Source: Herbidospora solisilvae
GTDB lineage: Bacteria > Actinomycetota > Actinomycetes > Streptosporangiales > Streptosporangiaceae
Assembly (NCBI RefSeq): GCF_009901565.1
Contig: NZ_WXEW01000008.1
Span: 310,001 to 374,000 of the forward strand
Reading direction: 5' to 3'
Length of the DNA stretch: 64,000 nt
The position numbers and the translations under genes are program-made. Of the stretch, positions 43,339 to 53,302 are shown in pieces; the first letter of the stretch is position 1, and each line of letters begins with the position of its first letter. The notes beneath the pieces are model-generated. The model was not told the DNA's origin and searched no databases. It saw only the letters and a program-made list of their open reading frames with translations.

Positions 43339-43353
43339 GCGAATGACTCGCAA
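43339..43353. promoter_or_regulatory. Nur-type inverted repeat upstream of cbiMQO
   Basis: TGCGA-ATGAC-TCGCA is a perfect 5-5-5 inverted repeat 46 bp before the cbiM start. It has the same half-site spacing as the Nur box (TTGCAA-N5-TTGCAA), differing by one symmetric base in each arm. TACTGT at 43361-43366 could be the -10, placing the box over the -35 region. The cognate regulator is probably the Nur encoded at 871-1281. Confidence 0.6.
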
Positions 43354-43398
43354 CTGCTCTACTGTTGTGGAAAATTCGTACAAAAGTGGAGGAAGGCC

Positions 43399-44397
43399 GT
43401 GCACGTCCCCGATGGCTTCTTCACCGCGCCGGTCGCCATAGGCGCCGGCGTCGTCTCGGCGGCGGCCATCGCCGTCTCCCTGCGCAAGGCCAAGACCGAG
43501 CTCGACGACCGGACCGCGCCCATGGCCGGGCTGGTCGCGGCGTTCATCTTCGCCGTGCAGATGCTCAACTTCCCCGTCGCGGCGGGCACCTCGGGGCACC
43601 TGCTCGGAGGGGCGCTGGCGGCGATACTCGTCGGGCCGTACACGGCTGTGTTGTGCGTGTCGGTGGTGCTGGCCGTGCAGGGCTTCTTCTTCGCCGACGG
43701 CGGGCTGACCGCGCTGGGGCTGAACATCCTGCTGATCGCGATCGTCCCCGCGGCCGTCGGCTGGGGGATCTTCCAGCTGGTCACGCGGGTGGCGAGGAAC
43801 CGGGCCTCGGTGATCGCGGGGTCGTTCGTGGCGGCGTTGATCTCGGTGCCGATCGCCGCGCTGGTGTTCGCGGTGCTCTTCGTGGTCGGCGGCACCGCGC
43901 CGATCGAGGCCGGCGCCGTCTTCGCCGCCATGGGCGGCGTCCACGTGCTGGTGGGCATCGGTGAGGGGCTGATCACCGCGGTCACCGTCAGCAGCGTGCT
44001 GGCCGTGCGCCCCGACCTCGTGTACGGCGCCCGTTTCCTCACCAAGCCGCTGGTCCTGAAGACCGCCACGGGCGAGCGGGTCGTCGAACCGGCCCGGCCC
44101 GAGAGCACGCCCAAGCCGGTCCGGCCGTTCCTCGTCGGCGGCGGGATCGTGGCCCTGCTGCTGGCGGGCGTGGTCAGCTTCTTCGCCTCCTCCTCGCCCG
44201 ACGGCCTGGAGCGGGTCGCCGAGGACGAGGGCTTCATCGGCGCGGCCACCGACCACTCCTTCGGCGGCTTCCTCCTGGCCGACTACGGCGACGTCGGCGG
44301 CGTCCCCGTCGGGGTCGCCGGGATCATCGGCGTGGTGATCACCCTGCTGGTGGGCGGGGCCATCCTCTGGTCGGTCCGGCAGAAGACCGCGGCGTGA
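43399..44397 (+). CDS. cbiM: Nickel/cobalt ECF transporter substrate-specific subunit CbiM with fused CbiN-like domain
   Basis: A 332-residue membrane protein. The N-terminus MHVPDGF is the metal-binding end of CbiM/NikM, where the amine and His2 coordinate the ion. Six or seven membrane helices follow, with the conserved QMLNFPVAAGTSGHLLGGAL loop. From about residue 235 a PDGLE/CbiN-like domain is fused (SSSPDGLERVAEDEGF with a final helix). GTG 43399 has GGAGG a few bases upstream. cbiQ and cbiO follow with overlapping starts, giving a complete M(N)QO uptake system. The Nur-type box upstream favours nickel as substrate (inference). Confidence 0.92.
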   Translation: MHVPDGFFTAPVAIGAGVVSAAAIAVSLRKAKTELDDRTAPMAGLVAAFIFAVQMLNFPVAAGTSGHLLGGALAAILVGPYTAVLCVSVVLAVQGFFFADGGLTALGLNILLIAIVPAAVGWGIFQLVTRVARNRASVIAGSFVAALISVPIAALVFAVLFVVGGTAPIEAGAVFAAMGGVHVLVGIGEGLITAVTVSSVLAVRPDLVYGARFLTKPLVLKTATGERVVEPARPESTPKPVRPFLVGGGIVALLLAGVVSFFASSSPDGLERVAEDEGFIGAATDHSFGGFLLADYGDVGGVPVGVAGIIGVVITLLVGGAILWSVRQKTAA

Positions 44398-45131
44398 AAG
44401 GCCTCTACCTGCCGGGCGACTCGCCGATCCACCGGCTCGCCCCGCAGTGCAAGCTGCTCGCCGTCGTGCTCTTCGCCGTGGTGGTGGTGGCGACGCCGCG
44501 CGAACGGTTCGCGGCCTTCCTCCTGTACGCCCTGAGCCTCGCGGTCGTCGTCCTCCTCGCCAGGATCCCGCCGGGACACGTGCTGAAGCGCCTGGCGGTG
44601 GAGCTGCCGTTCGTGCTGTTCGCCGTGGCCATCCCGTTCATCGGGACGGGGGAGCGGGTCGACGTGCTGGGCGTGCCGCTCAGCGTCGCCGGGCTCTGGG
44701 CGAGCTGGAACATCCTGGCCAAGGCCACCCTCGGGGTCGCGGCCTCGATCGTGCTGGCCGCCACCACGGAGCCGCGGGCCCTGCTGCTGGGCGCGCAGCG
44801 GCTCAGGGTGCCCCAGCTGCTGATCCAGATCGCCACGTTCATGCTGCGCTACCTGGAGGTCATCCTCGACGAGATGCGCCGCATGCGGGTCGCCCGCGAG
44901 TCCCGGGGCTTCACCCCCCGCGACTTCCGGCAGGCCCCCGTGCTGGCCAAGTCGGCGGGGGCGATGTTCATCCGGTCGTACGAACGCGGCGAGCGGGTGC
45001 ACCTGGCCATGCTGAGCAGGGGATACACGGGCGTCATGCCCACGCTGGCCGACGGCCGGGCGCCGAAGGCCCAGTGGGCCATGGCCGCCGTGCTGCCCGT
45101 GGTGGCCTCGGCCGTACTGTTCGTGTCATGA
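44394..45131 (+). CDS. cbiQ: ECF transporter transmembrane coupling protein CbiQ
   Basis: A 245-residue T component with several membrane helices (LLAVVLFAVVVVATP, LLYALSLAVVVLLARI, LPFVLFAVAIPFIGTG) and the two A-R-x coupling motifs of EcfT proteins, seen as RMRVARESRGF and HLAMLSRGYTG, which contact the ATPase. It begins with GTG overlapping the cbiM stop (GTGA) and ends overlapping the cbiO start, so the three subunits are co-translated. Confidence 0.92.
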   Translation: MKGLYLPGDSPIHRLAPQCKLLAVVLFAVVVVATPRERFAAFLLYALSLAVVVLLARIPPGHVLKRLAVELPFVLFAVAIPFIGTGERVDVLGVPLSVAGLWASWNILAKATLGVAASIVLAATTEPRALLLGAQRLRVPQLLIQIATFMLRYLEVILDEMRRMRVARESRGFTPRDFRQAPVLAKSAGAMFIRSYERGERVHLAMLSRGYTGVMPTLADGRAPKAQWAMAAVLPVVASAVLFVS

Positions 45132-45871
45132 CCCTCGACGTCCGCGACCTGGCCTATGCCTATCCCGACGGCACGCAGGCCCTCTTCGGGGTCACCCTCT
45201 CGATCGCCAGGGGCGAGCGGGTGGCCCTGCTGGGGCCCAACGGCGCCGGCAAGACCACGCTGGTCATGCACCTGAACGGGATCCTGACCGCCGGGCACGG
45301 CGAGGTCAGCGTGGCCGGGCTGCCGGTCCGCAAGGAGAACCTCAAGGAGGTGCGCCGGCGCGTCGGCCTGGTCTTCCAGGACCCCGACGACCAGCTCTTC
45401 ATGCCCACCGTGCGCGAGGACGTCGCCTTCGGCCCGGCCAACATGGGCCTGCGCGGCGCCGACCTCGACCACGCGGTCGTCACGGCCCTGGAGAAGGTCG
45501 GCATGGCCGACGTGATCGACCGGCCGCCCCACCACCTGTCGTTCGGCCAGCGCCGCCGGGTCGCGGTGGCGACCGTGCTGGCCATGGACCCCGAGATCCT
45601 GGTCCTGGACGAACCCTCCTCGAACCTCGACCCGGCCAGCCGCAGGGAGCTCGCCGAGATCCTGCGCGGGCTCGACGTCACCGTCCTCATGGTCACCCAC
45701 GACCTGCCGTACGCGATGGAGCTGTGCGACCGCTCGGTGATCCTGTCGGGCGGGGTGATCGCGGCCGACGGGCCGACCCGCGAGATCCTGGCCGACGCCG
45801 GCCTGCTGGCCGAGCACCGCCTGGAGCTGCCCTACGGCTTCGCTGTGCCTAGTCCTCCGGCACGTGGATGA
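45128..45871 (+). CDS. cbiO: ECF transporter ATPase CbiO
   Basis: A 247-residue ABC ATPase. Walker A is LLGPNGAGKTTLV, the Q-loop is VFQDPDDQLF (the ECF-specific DPDDQ form), the signature is LSFGQRRRVAVA (a LSFGQ variant of LSGGQ), Walker B ILVLDEPSSNLD, and the switch histidine VTHDLP. Only one ATPase is present, as in CbiMNQO/NikMNQO systems, so it works as a homodimer. Its 3' end overlaps the convergent potassium-channel gene by 23 bp. Confidence 0.94.
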   Translation: MTLDVRDLAYAYPDGTQALFGVTLSIARGERVALLGPNGAGKTTLVMHLNGILTAGHGEVSVAGLPVRKENLKEVRRRVGLVFQDPDDQLFMPTVREDVAFGPANMGLRGADLDHAVVTALEKVGMADVIDRPPHHLSFGQRRRVAVATVLAMDPEILVLDEPSSNLDPASRRELAEILRGLDVTVLMVTHDLPYAMELCDRSVILSGGVIAADGPTREILADAGLLAEHRLELPYGFAVPSPPARG

Positions 45872-46847
45872 CGACCAGCCGGTCGCCGGCCAGCAGCGTG
45901 GGCACCTTCGCGTAGGGGATGACCCGGCCGTCGCGCACGACCGCCACGACCATGCCCTCGGCCTGTTCGCAGGTGCCGCCGACCTCGCCCGGCTTGACCG
46001 GGCGTTCGTAGAGGTCGAGGCCGGTGCCGTACATGAGGAAGTCGTCGATGATCGTGCTGACCGCGGGGCTCTGGGTGGCCACGCCGAGCATGCGCCCGGC
46101 CGCCTCCGACGAGGTGATCACGACGTCGGCGCCGCTGCTGCGCACGAGCGGGTCGTTCTCCGACTCCCTGACGGCCGCCACGATCACGGCCTTCGGGTTG
46201 AGGCTGCGGGCGGTCAGCACGACCAGGGCGGTGGTGTCATCGCGCTGGGTCGAGATGATCACCTCTTTGGCGGTCTCGATCCGGGCCCTTCTGAGCACGC
46301 TGCTGCGGGTGCCGTCGCCGACGACGCCGACGAAGCCGTCCTCGTTGGCCTCGTCGACGACGCCGCCGTTGGGGTCGATCACCACGATCGAGTCGCGGGT
46401 GCGGTCGTTTTCGAGGAGGGTGCGCACGGCGGCCCGGCCCTTGGTGCCGTAGCCGACCACGACGGTGTGCCCGGTCAACTTGGACCTCCAGCGGTTGGTG
46501 AGAAAATCCTCCCTGGTCCGCCGGGTGAGCACTTCGAGTGTCGTGCCCACGAGGATGACCAGGAACACGATGCGCAGCGGCGTGACGAGCACGATGTTGA
46601 TCAGCCGTGCCAGATCGGAGGTCGGGGTGATGTCGCCGTAGCCGGTCGTCGAGACGGTGACCGTGGCGTAGTAGAGCGCGTCGAGCAGGGACACCTTGCC
46701 GTCGTAGCTGTCCTTGTATCCGTCGAGGTCTGACGCGACCAGCAGAAACACGGCGCCGAGGGCGGCCAGGGCGTACCAGAGCCGGCGCAGGACGGCCCTC
46801 AGAGGGCTGACCTGTTCCTGGGGGAGCCGAATCCCGGCATCTGTCAC
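45849..46847 (-). CDS. Two-helix potassium channel with RCK (TrkA-N/TrkA-C) domain
   Basis: A 332-residue MthK/Kch-type channel. The first membrane helix is ALAALGAVFLLVA, the pore selectivity filter STTGYGDITP, and the second helix IVFLVILVGTTLEVL. The cytosolic RCK domain follows with the nucleotide-binding Rossmann strand HTVVVGYGTKGRAAVRTLL and VVIDPNGGVV, then a TrkA-C-like end (LLAGDRLVVIHVPED). The GTG start at 46847 has TAAGAT 6 nt upstream on the minus strand (leaderless). It converges on cbiO. Confidence 0.92.
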   Translation of the reverse strand: MTDAGIRLPQEQVSPLRAVLRRLWYALAALGAVFLLVASDLDGYKDSYDGKVSLLDALYYATVTVSTTGYGDITPTSDLARLINIVLVTPLRIVFLVILVGTTLEVLTRRTREDFLTNRWRSKLTGHTVVVGYGTKGRAAVRTLLENDRTRDSIVVIDPNGGVVDEANEDGFVGVVGDGTRSSVLRRARIETAKEVIISTQRDDTTALVVLTARSLNPKAVIVAAVRESENDPLVRSSGADVVITSSEAAGRMLGVATQSPAVSTIIDDFLMYGTGLDLYERPVKPGEVGGTCEQAEGMVVAVVRDGRVIPYAKVPTLLAGDRLVVIHVPED

Positions 46848-46923
46848 AAGGCGATCTTACGGTTCAAGCACCTCACTGCCGGTGATGCACCAGTAAAGTG
46901 GGCCTCGCGGAGGAGGTTCGACA

Positions 46924-47268
46924 ATGAAACTGCGGCTTGCCCGGAGATCACTCTCCGGTGCCGTGGTGGTGGCCGTCGAGGGCGAACTCGACCTGTTCAC
47001 CGCCCCCTTCCTGCGCGACGAGGTGCGCGACGCGATCAAACAGGACGGCGCCGTGCTGGTGCTCGACCTGACGTCGCTCTCGTTCATGGACTCCAGCGGC
47101 CTCAGCGTGCTCATCGAGGCGTGGCGGCTGGCGACCAGCGAGGGCGGCGGCGTGACGCTCGCCGCGCCGCAGGCGCCGGTCGCGCGGATCCTCCGCACGA
47201 CCGGGCTCGACCGGCGCATCAAGGTCTATCCCGACGTCGACACCGCGATTTTGGGCCACCCCGAGTAG
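46924..47268 (+). CDS. STAS-domain anti-sigma factor antagonist
   Basis: A 114-residue SpoIIAA/RsbV-type protein. The phosphorylatable serine lies in LSFMDSSGLSVLIEAW. The rest of the STAS fold is regular (VVVAVEGELDLFTAPFLRDE). Such proteins capture anti-sigma kinases when dephosphorylated by PP2C phosphatases; the multi-domain phosphatase at 55396-57669 is a conceivable partner, though unlinked. GGAGGAGG precedes the ATG. It stands alone. Confidence 0.92.
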   Translation: MKLRLARRSLSGAVVVAVEGELDLFTAPFLRDEVRDAIKQDGAVLVLDLTSLSFMDSSGLSVLIEAWRLATSEGGGVTLAAPQAPVARILRTTGLDRRIKVYPDVDTAILGHPE

Positions 47269-47301
47269 AACTTCATTCGGTTCGTTGGTTATGGTCCGCG
47301 T

Positions 47302-48075
47302 ATGGACCTGAGGAACTGTGTAGCGATCATCTCCGGCGGGGCGAGCGGGCTCGGTGAGGGCACCGCCCGCGAGCTGGCCGGAATCGGCGCGACCGTCGTC
47401 ATCGCCGACCTCAACGAAGAGCGCGGCAAGGCCCTGGCCGACGAGCTGGGCGGGCTCTTCGTCCGCACCGACGTCGCCGACGAGGCCTCCGTGCAGGCCG
47501 CCGTCGACGCCGCGGTCGCCGTGGGTAAGCCGCTGCGGGCCGTGGTCAACAGCGCCGGCATCGGCTGGGCCTCCCGCACGGTCAACCGTGACGGGTCGCC
47601 GCACGACCTGGCGTCGTACCGGAAGGTGATCGACGTCAACCTCATCGGCACCTTCAACCTCATGCGCATCGGCGCCGCCGCGATGGCCAGGACCGAGCCC
47701 GCCGACGCCGACAACGCGCGCGGCGTGGTGATCAACACCGCCTCGGTGGCGGGCATCGAGGGGCAGACCGGCCAGGTGGCCTACTCGGCGTCCAAGGGCG
47801 GCATCATCGGCATGACCCTCCCGGCGGCCCGCGATCTGGCCGCGATCGGCGTGCGGGTGCTGACGATCTGCCCCGGCATCATCGACACCCCGATCTACGG
47901 CTCGGGGCCCGAGTCCGAGGCCTTCAAGGCCCACCTGGCCGCGCCGGTGCCGTTCCCGAAGCGCATGGGCACCGCCGCCGAGTTCGCCCACCTGGTCCGC
48001 TCGCTGATCGAGAACGACTACATGAACGGCGAGGTCATCCGCTTCGACGGCGGCATCCGCTTCCAGCCCAAGTAA
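47302..48075 (+). CDS. SDR oxidoreductase, 3-hydroxyacyl-CoA dehydrogenase type-2-like
   Basis: A 257-residue classical SDR. The cofactor loop is ISGGASGLGEGTARELA, with Asp in VVIADLNEERG indicating NAD(H). NSAGIG, the catalytic Ser in NTASVAG and YSASKGG complete the active site. The sequence resembles the HSD17B10/3-hydroxyacyl-CoA dehydrogenase type-2 group (LPAARDLAAIGVRVLTICPG, ending NGEVIRFDGGIR). ATG 47302 follows TATGGT by 6 nt. It is followed 11 bp later by an enoyl-CoA hydratase, so both may act in fatty-acid or branched-chain acyl-CoA oxidation. Confidence 0.9.
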   Translation: MDLRNCVAIISGGASGLGEGTARELAGIGATVVIADLNEERGKALADELGGLFVRTDVADEASVQAAVDAAVAVGKPLRAVVNSAGIGWASRTVNRDGSPHDLASYRKVIDVNLIGTFNLMRIGAAAMARTEPADADNARGVVINTASVAGIEGQTGQVAYSASKGGIIGMTLPAARDLAAIGVRVLTICPGIIDTPIYGSGPESEAFKAHLAAPVPFPKRMGTAAEFAHLVRSLIENDYMNGEVIRFDGGIRFQPK

Positions 48076-48086
48076 GGAGACTCGCC

Positions 48087-48851
48087 ATGTACGATGAAGT
48101 ACTGGTCGAGGTCGACGGCAACGTCGCCGTCCTGACGATCAACCGGCCGAAGGCGAAGAACGCGGTCAACGGCGCGGTCGCCCAGGGCATCGCGGCGGCC
48201 GTCGACGAGCTCGACGCCCGCTCCGACGTGTCGGTCCTGGTCCTGGCCGGCGCGGGCGGCACCTTCTGCGCCGGCATGGACCTGAAGGGCTTCCTGACCG
48301 GCGACATGCCGTTCGTGCCCGACCGGGGGTTCGGCGGCCTGGCCGAGTCGCCGCCGAAGAAGCCGCTGATCGCCGCCGTCGAGGGCTACGCCCTGGCGGG
48401 CGGGTTCGAGCTGGCCCTGTCGTGCGACCTGATCGTGGCCGCCGAGTCGGCCAAGTTCGGCCTGCCCGAGCCCAAGCGCGGCCTGATCGCCGGCGCGGGC
48501 GGCGTGATGCGGCTGCCGCGCCGCATCCCCTACCACGTCGCCATGGAGATCGCCCTGACCGGCGACTTCTATCCGGCGCAGCGCCTCTACGAGCTGGGCC
48601 TGGTCAACCGGGTCGTCGCCGAGGGCGAGGCGGTCGCGGCGGCCAAGGAACTGGCCGGGAAGATCGCGCAGAACGCGCCGCTGTCGCTCGCGGGCACCAA
48701 GAGGATCGTCGTCGAGTCGGTCGACTGGCCGCTCGGCGAGATGTTCGCCCGCCAGTCCGAGATCATGAACCCGATCTTCGCCTCCAAGGACGCCATGGAG
48801 GGCGCGGCCGCCTTCGCAGAGAAGAGGGCGCCCGTCTGGCGCGGGGAATGA
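48087..48851 (+). CDS. Enoyl-CoA hydratase/isomerase family (crotonase)
   Basis: A 254-residue crotonase. The CoA-binding and first oxyanion-hole segment is GGTFCAGMDLKGF and the second is YALAGGFELALSCDLIVA. The residues after it (ESAKFGLPEPKRGLIAGAGG) contain a glutamate at the position of the first catalytic Glu and Ala/Gly where the second usually lies, so isomerase or hydratase specificity is open. AAGGAG precedes the ATG, and the gene is 11 bp downstream of the SDR, forming an operon. Confidence 0.9.
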   Translation: MYDEVLVEVDGNVAVLTINRPKAKNAVNGAVAQGIAAAVDELDARSDVSVLVLAGAGGTFCAGMDLKGFLTGDMPFVPDRGFGGLAESPPKKPLIAAVEGYALAGGFELALSCDLIVAAESAKFGLPEPKRGLIAGAGGVMRLPRRIPYHVAMEIALTGDFYPAQRLYELGLVNRVVAEGEAVAAAKELAGKIAQNAPLSLAGTKRIVVESVDWPLGEMFARQSEIMNPIFASKDAMEGAAAFAEKRAPVWRGE

Positions 48852-48906
48852 TCGTCCCGGTGGGGGGAACTCCGCGTTCATGACGAGAACTGCGTACCGT
48901 TATGGC

Positions 48907-49539
48907 ATGAGCGACGGCATTCCCCCCACCTCCCGGCAGAAGGTGCACGGCCTGCTCGCCGGGGCGATCGGCAGCGGCCTGCTGGTCGTGCTCCTCGTGG
49001 GCGTGATGTGGGTCCTGGAGGTCGTCGACTACGTCGGCGACGGCTATCTCGACCGCTACGGCATCATCGCCCACGAACCCGACGGCCTGCCCGGCATCTT
49101 CTTCGCGCCCTTCCTGCACGCCGGCTTCCCGCACCTGATGGCCAACTCGCTGCCCCTGCTGATCCTGGGCTTCCTGGCCGCCGTCCGGGGCCTCGGGAAG
49201 TTCCTGGGCGCCAGCCTGATCATCATCCTGGTCAGCGGCGTCGGGGTGTGGGTCACCAGCCCGCCCGACTCGGTCACGCTGGGCGCCAGCGGCCTGGTGT
49301 TCGGCTACTTCGGCTACGTCGTGGCGCGCGGCCTGTTCGACCGGCGGCTGCTCGACATCGTGCTCGGCGTGATCGTCGCCGCCCTCTACTGGTCGATCCT
49401 GTGGGGCGCGCTGCCGGGCGAGACGGGCATCTCGTGGCAGGGCCACCTGTTCGGGTTGATCGGCGGCGTGCTGGCGGCGTGGGTGCTGCGGCGCAGGAGG
49501 CCGCCCGTCACGCGCGTCTCGACCGCGAGCATCGAATGA
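48907..49539 (+). CDS. Rhomboid-family intramembrane serine protease
   Basis: A 210-residue polytopic membrane protein with the rhomboid signatures HLMANSLPLL (H-x-x-x-N), the catalytic serine in LGASGLVFGYFGY and the catalytic histidine in SWQGHLFGLIGG. Rhomboids cleave substrates within the membrane. Membrane helices include GLLVVLLVGVMWVLEVV and ASLIIILVSGVGVWV. ATG 48907 follows TACCGT (48895-48900) by 6 nt (leaderless), and an earlier start at 48880 is not needed. Substrate unknown. Confidence 0.9.
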   Translation: MSDGIPPTSRQKVHGLLAGAIGSGLLVVLLVGVMWVLEVVDYVGDGYLDRYGIIAHEPDGLPGIFFAPFLHAGFPHLMANSLPLLILGFLAAVRGLGKFLGASLIIILVSGVGVWVTSPPDSVTLGASGLVFGYFGYVVARGLFDRRLLDIVLGVIVAALYWSILWGALPGETGISWQGHLFGLIGGVLAAWVLRRRRPPVTRVSTASIE

Positions 49540-49599
49540 GCACGATCGCATCACTGTTCGCATGGCGCGACCTGCGAAGAGCCTGACAGAATCGATTTC

Positions 49600-50010
49600 G
49601 TGAACCTGGGGCCCCTGGAGCGCGCGATCATGGACGTTCTGTGGGACGCCAAGGAGTCGCTGCTCATCCGCGAAATACAGGCGCTGCTGAACCAGCGGGC
49701 CGAGAAGCCGTGGGCGTACACGACCATCCAGACGGTCGCCGAACGGCTGGTGCGAAAACGCCTGCTGTTCCGGACCGCCGAGCGCAAGGCGTTCCGCTAC
49801 GGCGCCACGAAGTCGCGTGAGGAGCATCTGACCGAACTGATGCTGACGGCCCTCGCGGAGAGCCCTGACCGCTCTCCGGTGCTGTCCCGGTTCGCGCAGA
49901 GCGTCGACCTCGACGACGCCCTGCGGCTGCTCGACGAACTGGCGCGGCGGGCCGGGCGGGCCCCGGTGGAGCAGCCGCCCGGCTGGGTCCCGCCGCCCTC
50001 CGTCGACTAG
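49600..50010 (+). CDS. BlaI/MecI/CopY-family regulator (orphan)
   Basis: A 136-residue winged-helix regulator of the BlaI family: LGPLERAIMDVLWDAKESLL and the recognition helix AYTTIQTVAERLVRKRLLFR. The C-terminal tail is unusually proline-rich (EQPPGWVPPPSVD) and longer than in the BlaI at 10005-10361. No M56 protease adjoins it, so its signal must come in trans or by another mechanism. GTG 49600 follows CAGAAT (49587-49592) by 7 nt. Confidence 0.88.
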   Translation: MNLGPLERAIMDVLWDAKESLLIREIQALLNQRAEKPWAYTTIQTVAERLVRKRLLFRTAERKAFRYGATKSREEHLTELMLTALAESPDRSPVLSRFAQSVDLDDALRLLDELARRAGRAPVEQPPGWVPPPSVD

Positions 50011-50014
50011 GCCG

Positions 50015-50040
50015 CCGCGAGGGTGCGGGCACCCTCGCGG
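50015..50040 (+). terminator. Hairpin between the orphan BlaI gene and serC
   Basis: CCGCGAGGGTG (50015-50025) pairs perfectly with CACCCTCGCGG (50030-50040) around the loop CGGG. It lies between convergent stops. T-runs are weak on both sides, but a bidirectional terminator is the likely role. Confidence 0.6.
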
Positions 50041-50054
50041 CCTCGTCTTCCGGA

Positions 50055-51332
<1,278 letters not shown>

Positions 51333-52436
51333 TCAGACGGGGGTGATCTCCGAGGCGCCCGGCACCTCGTTGATCGACCGCGAGGCCGGCCCGGTGTAGG
51401 TGGCGCTGGGGCGGACGAGCCTGCCCGTGCGCTTCTGCTCCAGGATGTGCGCCGCCCACCCGGCGGTGCGGGCGCAGGTGAACATCGAGGTGAACATCGA
51501 CGCGGGCACCTCGGCGAAGTCGAGGATGACCGCGGCCCAGTATTCGACGTTGGTGGCGAGCACCCGGTCGGGCTTGCGGGCGTGCAGCTCCTCGAGCGCG
51601 GCCGTCTCAAGTGCGGCCGCGACCTCGTAGCGGGGCGCGCCCAGCTCCTTGGCGGTACGGCGGAGCACCCGCGCGCGCGGGTCTTCCGCCCGGTAGACAC
51701 GGTGGCCGAAGCCCATCAGGCGCTGACCCGAGTCGAGCTCGTTCTGCACCCACTTGCGTGCGTCACCGAGCTTCTCCACGCCTTCGATCATGTGCAGCAC
51801 ACGGGCCGGGGCGCCGCCGTGCAGCGGGCCCGACATGGCGCCGACGGCGCCCGAGAGCGAGGCGGCCACGTCGGCGCCCGTGGAGGCGATGACGCGGGCG
51901 GTGAACGTCGAGGCGTTCATGCCGTGCTCGGCGGCCGAGGTCCAGTAGGCGTCGATGGCCTTGACGTGCTTGGGATCGGGCTCACCGCGCCAACGGATCA
52001 TGAACCGTTCGACGATGCTCTCGGCCTGGTCGACCTGCGCCTGCGGCACCATCGGCTTGCCGAGGCCGCGGGCCGACTGGGCCACGAACGACAGTGCGGT
52101 CACCGACGCGCGCGCGAGGTCGTCGCGGGCCTGCGTGTCGGAGATGTCGAGCAGCGGGCGGAAGCCGAGAGCCGGGGCCAGCATGGCCAGCGCGCTCTGG
52201 ACGTCGACCCGGATGTCACCGCTGTGGACTGGAACGGGGTACGGCTCAGCCGGGGGCAGCCCCGGCAAAAACTCGTTGTCGACCAGCAGGCCCCACACGT
52301 TCCCAAAGGGGACGCGGCCCACGAGTTCTTCGATGTCGACGCCCCGATACCGCAGGGCGCCCCCTTCTTTGTCCGGTTCCGCGATCTCCGTCTCGAAAGC
52401 TACGACGCCTTCGAGCCCGGGTTTGAAGTCGGACAT
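51333..52436 (-). CDS. citA: Citrate synthase 2
   Basis: A 367-residue citrate synthase of the actinobacterial CitA type, condensing oxaloacetate and acetyl-CoA. The active-site histidines lie in SAAEHGMNASTFTARVIAST and GPLHGGAPARVLHMIEG, with FGHRVYRAEDPRA and the Asp in AVILDFAEVPASMF. The N-terminal FKPGLEGVVAFETEIAEPD is typical. GAGGGAGG lies upstream of the ATG. It is divergent from pdxH, the same arrangement as in Streptomyces (SCO4388/SCO4387). Confidence 0.94.
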   Translation of the reverse strand: MSDFKPGLEGVVAFETEIAEPDKEGGALRYRGVDIEELVGRVPFGNVWGLLVDNEFLPGLPPAEPYPVPVHSGDIRVDVQSALAMLAPALGFRPLLDISDTQARDDLARASVTALSFVAQSARGLGKPMVPQAQVDQAESIVERFMIRWRGEPDPKHVKAIDAYWTSAAEHGMNASTFTARVIASTGADVAASLSGAVGAMSGPLHGGAPARVLHMIEGVEKLGDARKWVQNELDSGQRLMGFGHRVYRAEDPRARVLRRTAKELGAPRYEVAAALETAALEELHARKPDRVLATNVEYWAAVILDFAEVPASMFTSMFTCARTAGWAAHILEQKRTGRLVRPSATYTGPASRSINEVPGASEITPV

Positions 52437-52607
52437 TCCCGGCCGCCTCCCTCTCTTGTGAAGTCCAAAGCCTTGATGTCGAGATACCGGCGGGTCAATT
52501 TAACCCCCAGGGTTGCAGCGGGTCGCCTCCGGTCCCTCCCAAACGCCGTCGTCCCTGGTTAGGGCTGGTGTGTCCGACGTCTGTCAAGCGCGCAAGAATA
52601 CCGTTCC

Positions 52608-53246
52608 GTGGACAGCGCATCGCACCTCGCCGGGCTCCGGCGCAACTACCAGGGCGAACCTCTGCTCGACGTGGCCGACGATCCGATGACGCAGTTCGCC
52701 GTCTGGTTCGACGACGCGGTGAGCGCCGAAGTTCCGGAACCCAATGCCATGGTGCTCGCGACGGCGTCGGCCGGGGGAAGACCCTCGGCCCGGACAGTTC
52801 TGCTGAAAGGCGCCGACGAGCAAGGTTTCACGTTCTTCACCAACTACGAGTCCCGCAAGGGCCGCGACCTCGCCGAGAATCCCCGCGCGGCCCTGGTGTT
52901 CCCCTGGCACGTCATCAGCCGCCAGGTGCGCGTGGAGGGCCGCGTCCGGCGCCTGTCCCGCGAGGACACCGCGACCTATTTCCAGTCCCGCCCGTACGGC
53001 TCCCGCATCGGCGCCTGGGCCTCACGGCAGTCGGCGGTCGTGCGCAGTAGAGAGGACCTGGAGAACCGCTACCGGGAACTCGCGGAGAGATGGCCCGAAG
53101 ATCCGCCGGTGCCGGATTTCTGGGGCGGCTACGTGGTCGTGCCGAGCGAGATCGAGTTCTGGCAGGGCCGGGGCGACCGCATGCACGACCGGCTCCGCTA
53201 CCGCCGGGCGGGCGACGGGTGGACGGTCGACCGCCTGGCGCCCTGA
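52608..53246 (+). CDS. pdxH: Pyridoxamine/pyridoxine 5'-phosphate oxidase
   Basis: A 212-residue FMN enzyme that makes pyridoxal 5'-phosphate. Typical segments are [40 protein letters not shown] and [19 protein letters not shown] (FMN phosphate binding), with the C-terminal [15 protein letters not shown] that closes the PLP site. GTG 52608 gives the usual N-terminus. No Shine-Dalgarno sequence is visible; AAGAAT ends 8 nt before the start. Confidence 0.93.
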   Translation: MDSASHLAGLRRNYQGEPLLDVADDPMTQFAVWFDDAVSAEVPEPNAMVLATASAGGRPSARTVLLKGADEQGFTFFTNYESRKGRDLAENPRAALVFPWHVISRQVRVEGRVRRLSREDTATYFQSRPYGSRIGAWASRQSAVVRSREDLENRYRELAERWPEDPPVPDFWGGYVVVPSEIEFWQGRGDRMHDRLRYRRAGDGWTVDRLAP

Positions 53247-53302
53247 CATCCGGACGAACCCTGGAATATGTGATATTTCCCCCATGAGTAGGGTGTCCCC
53301 CC

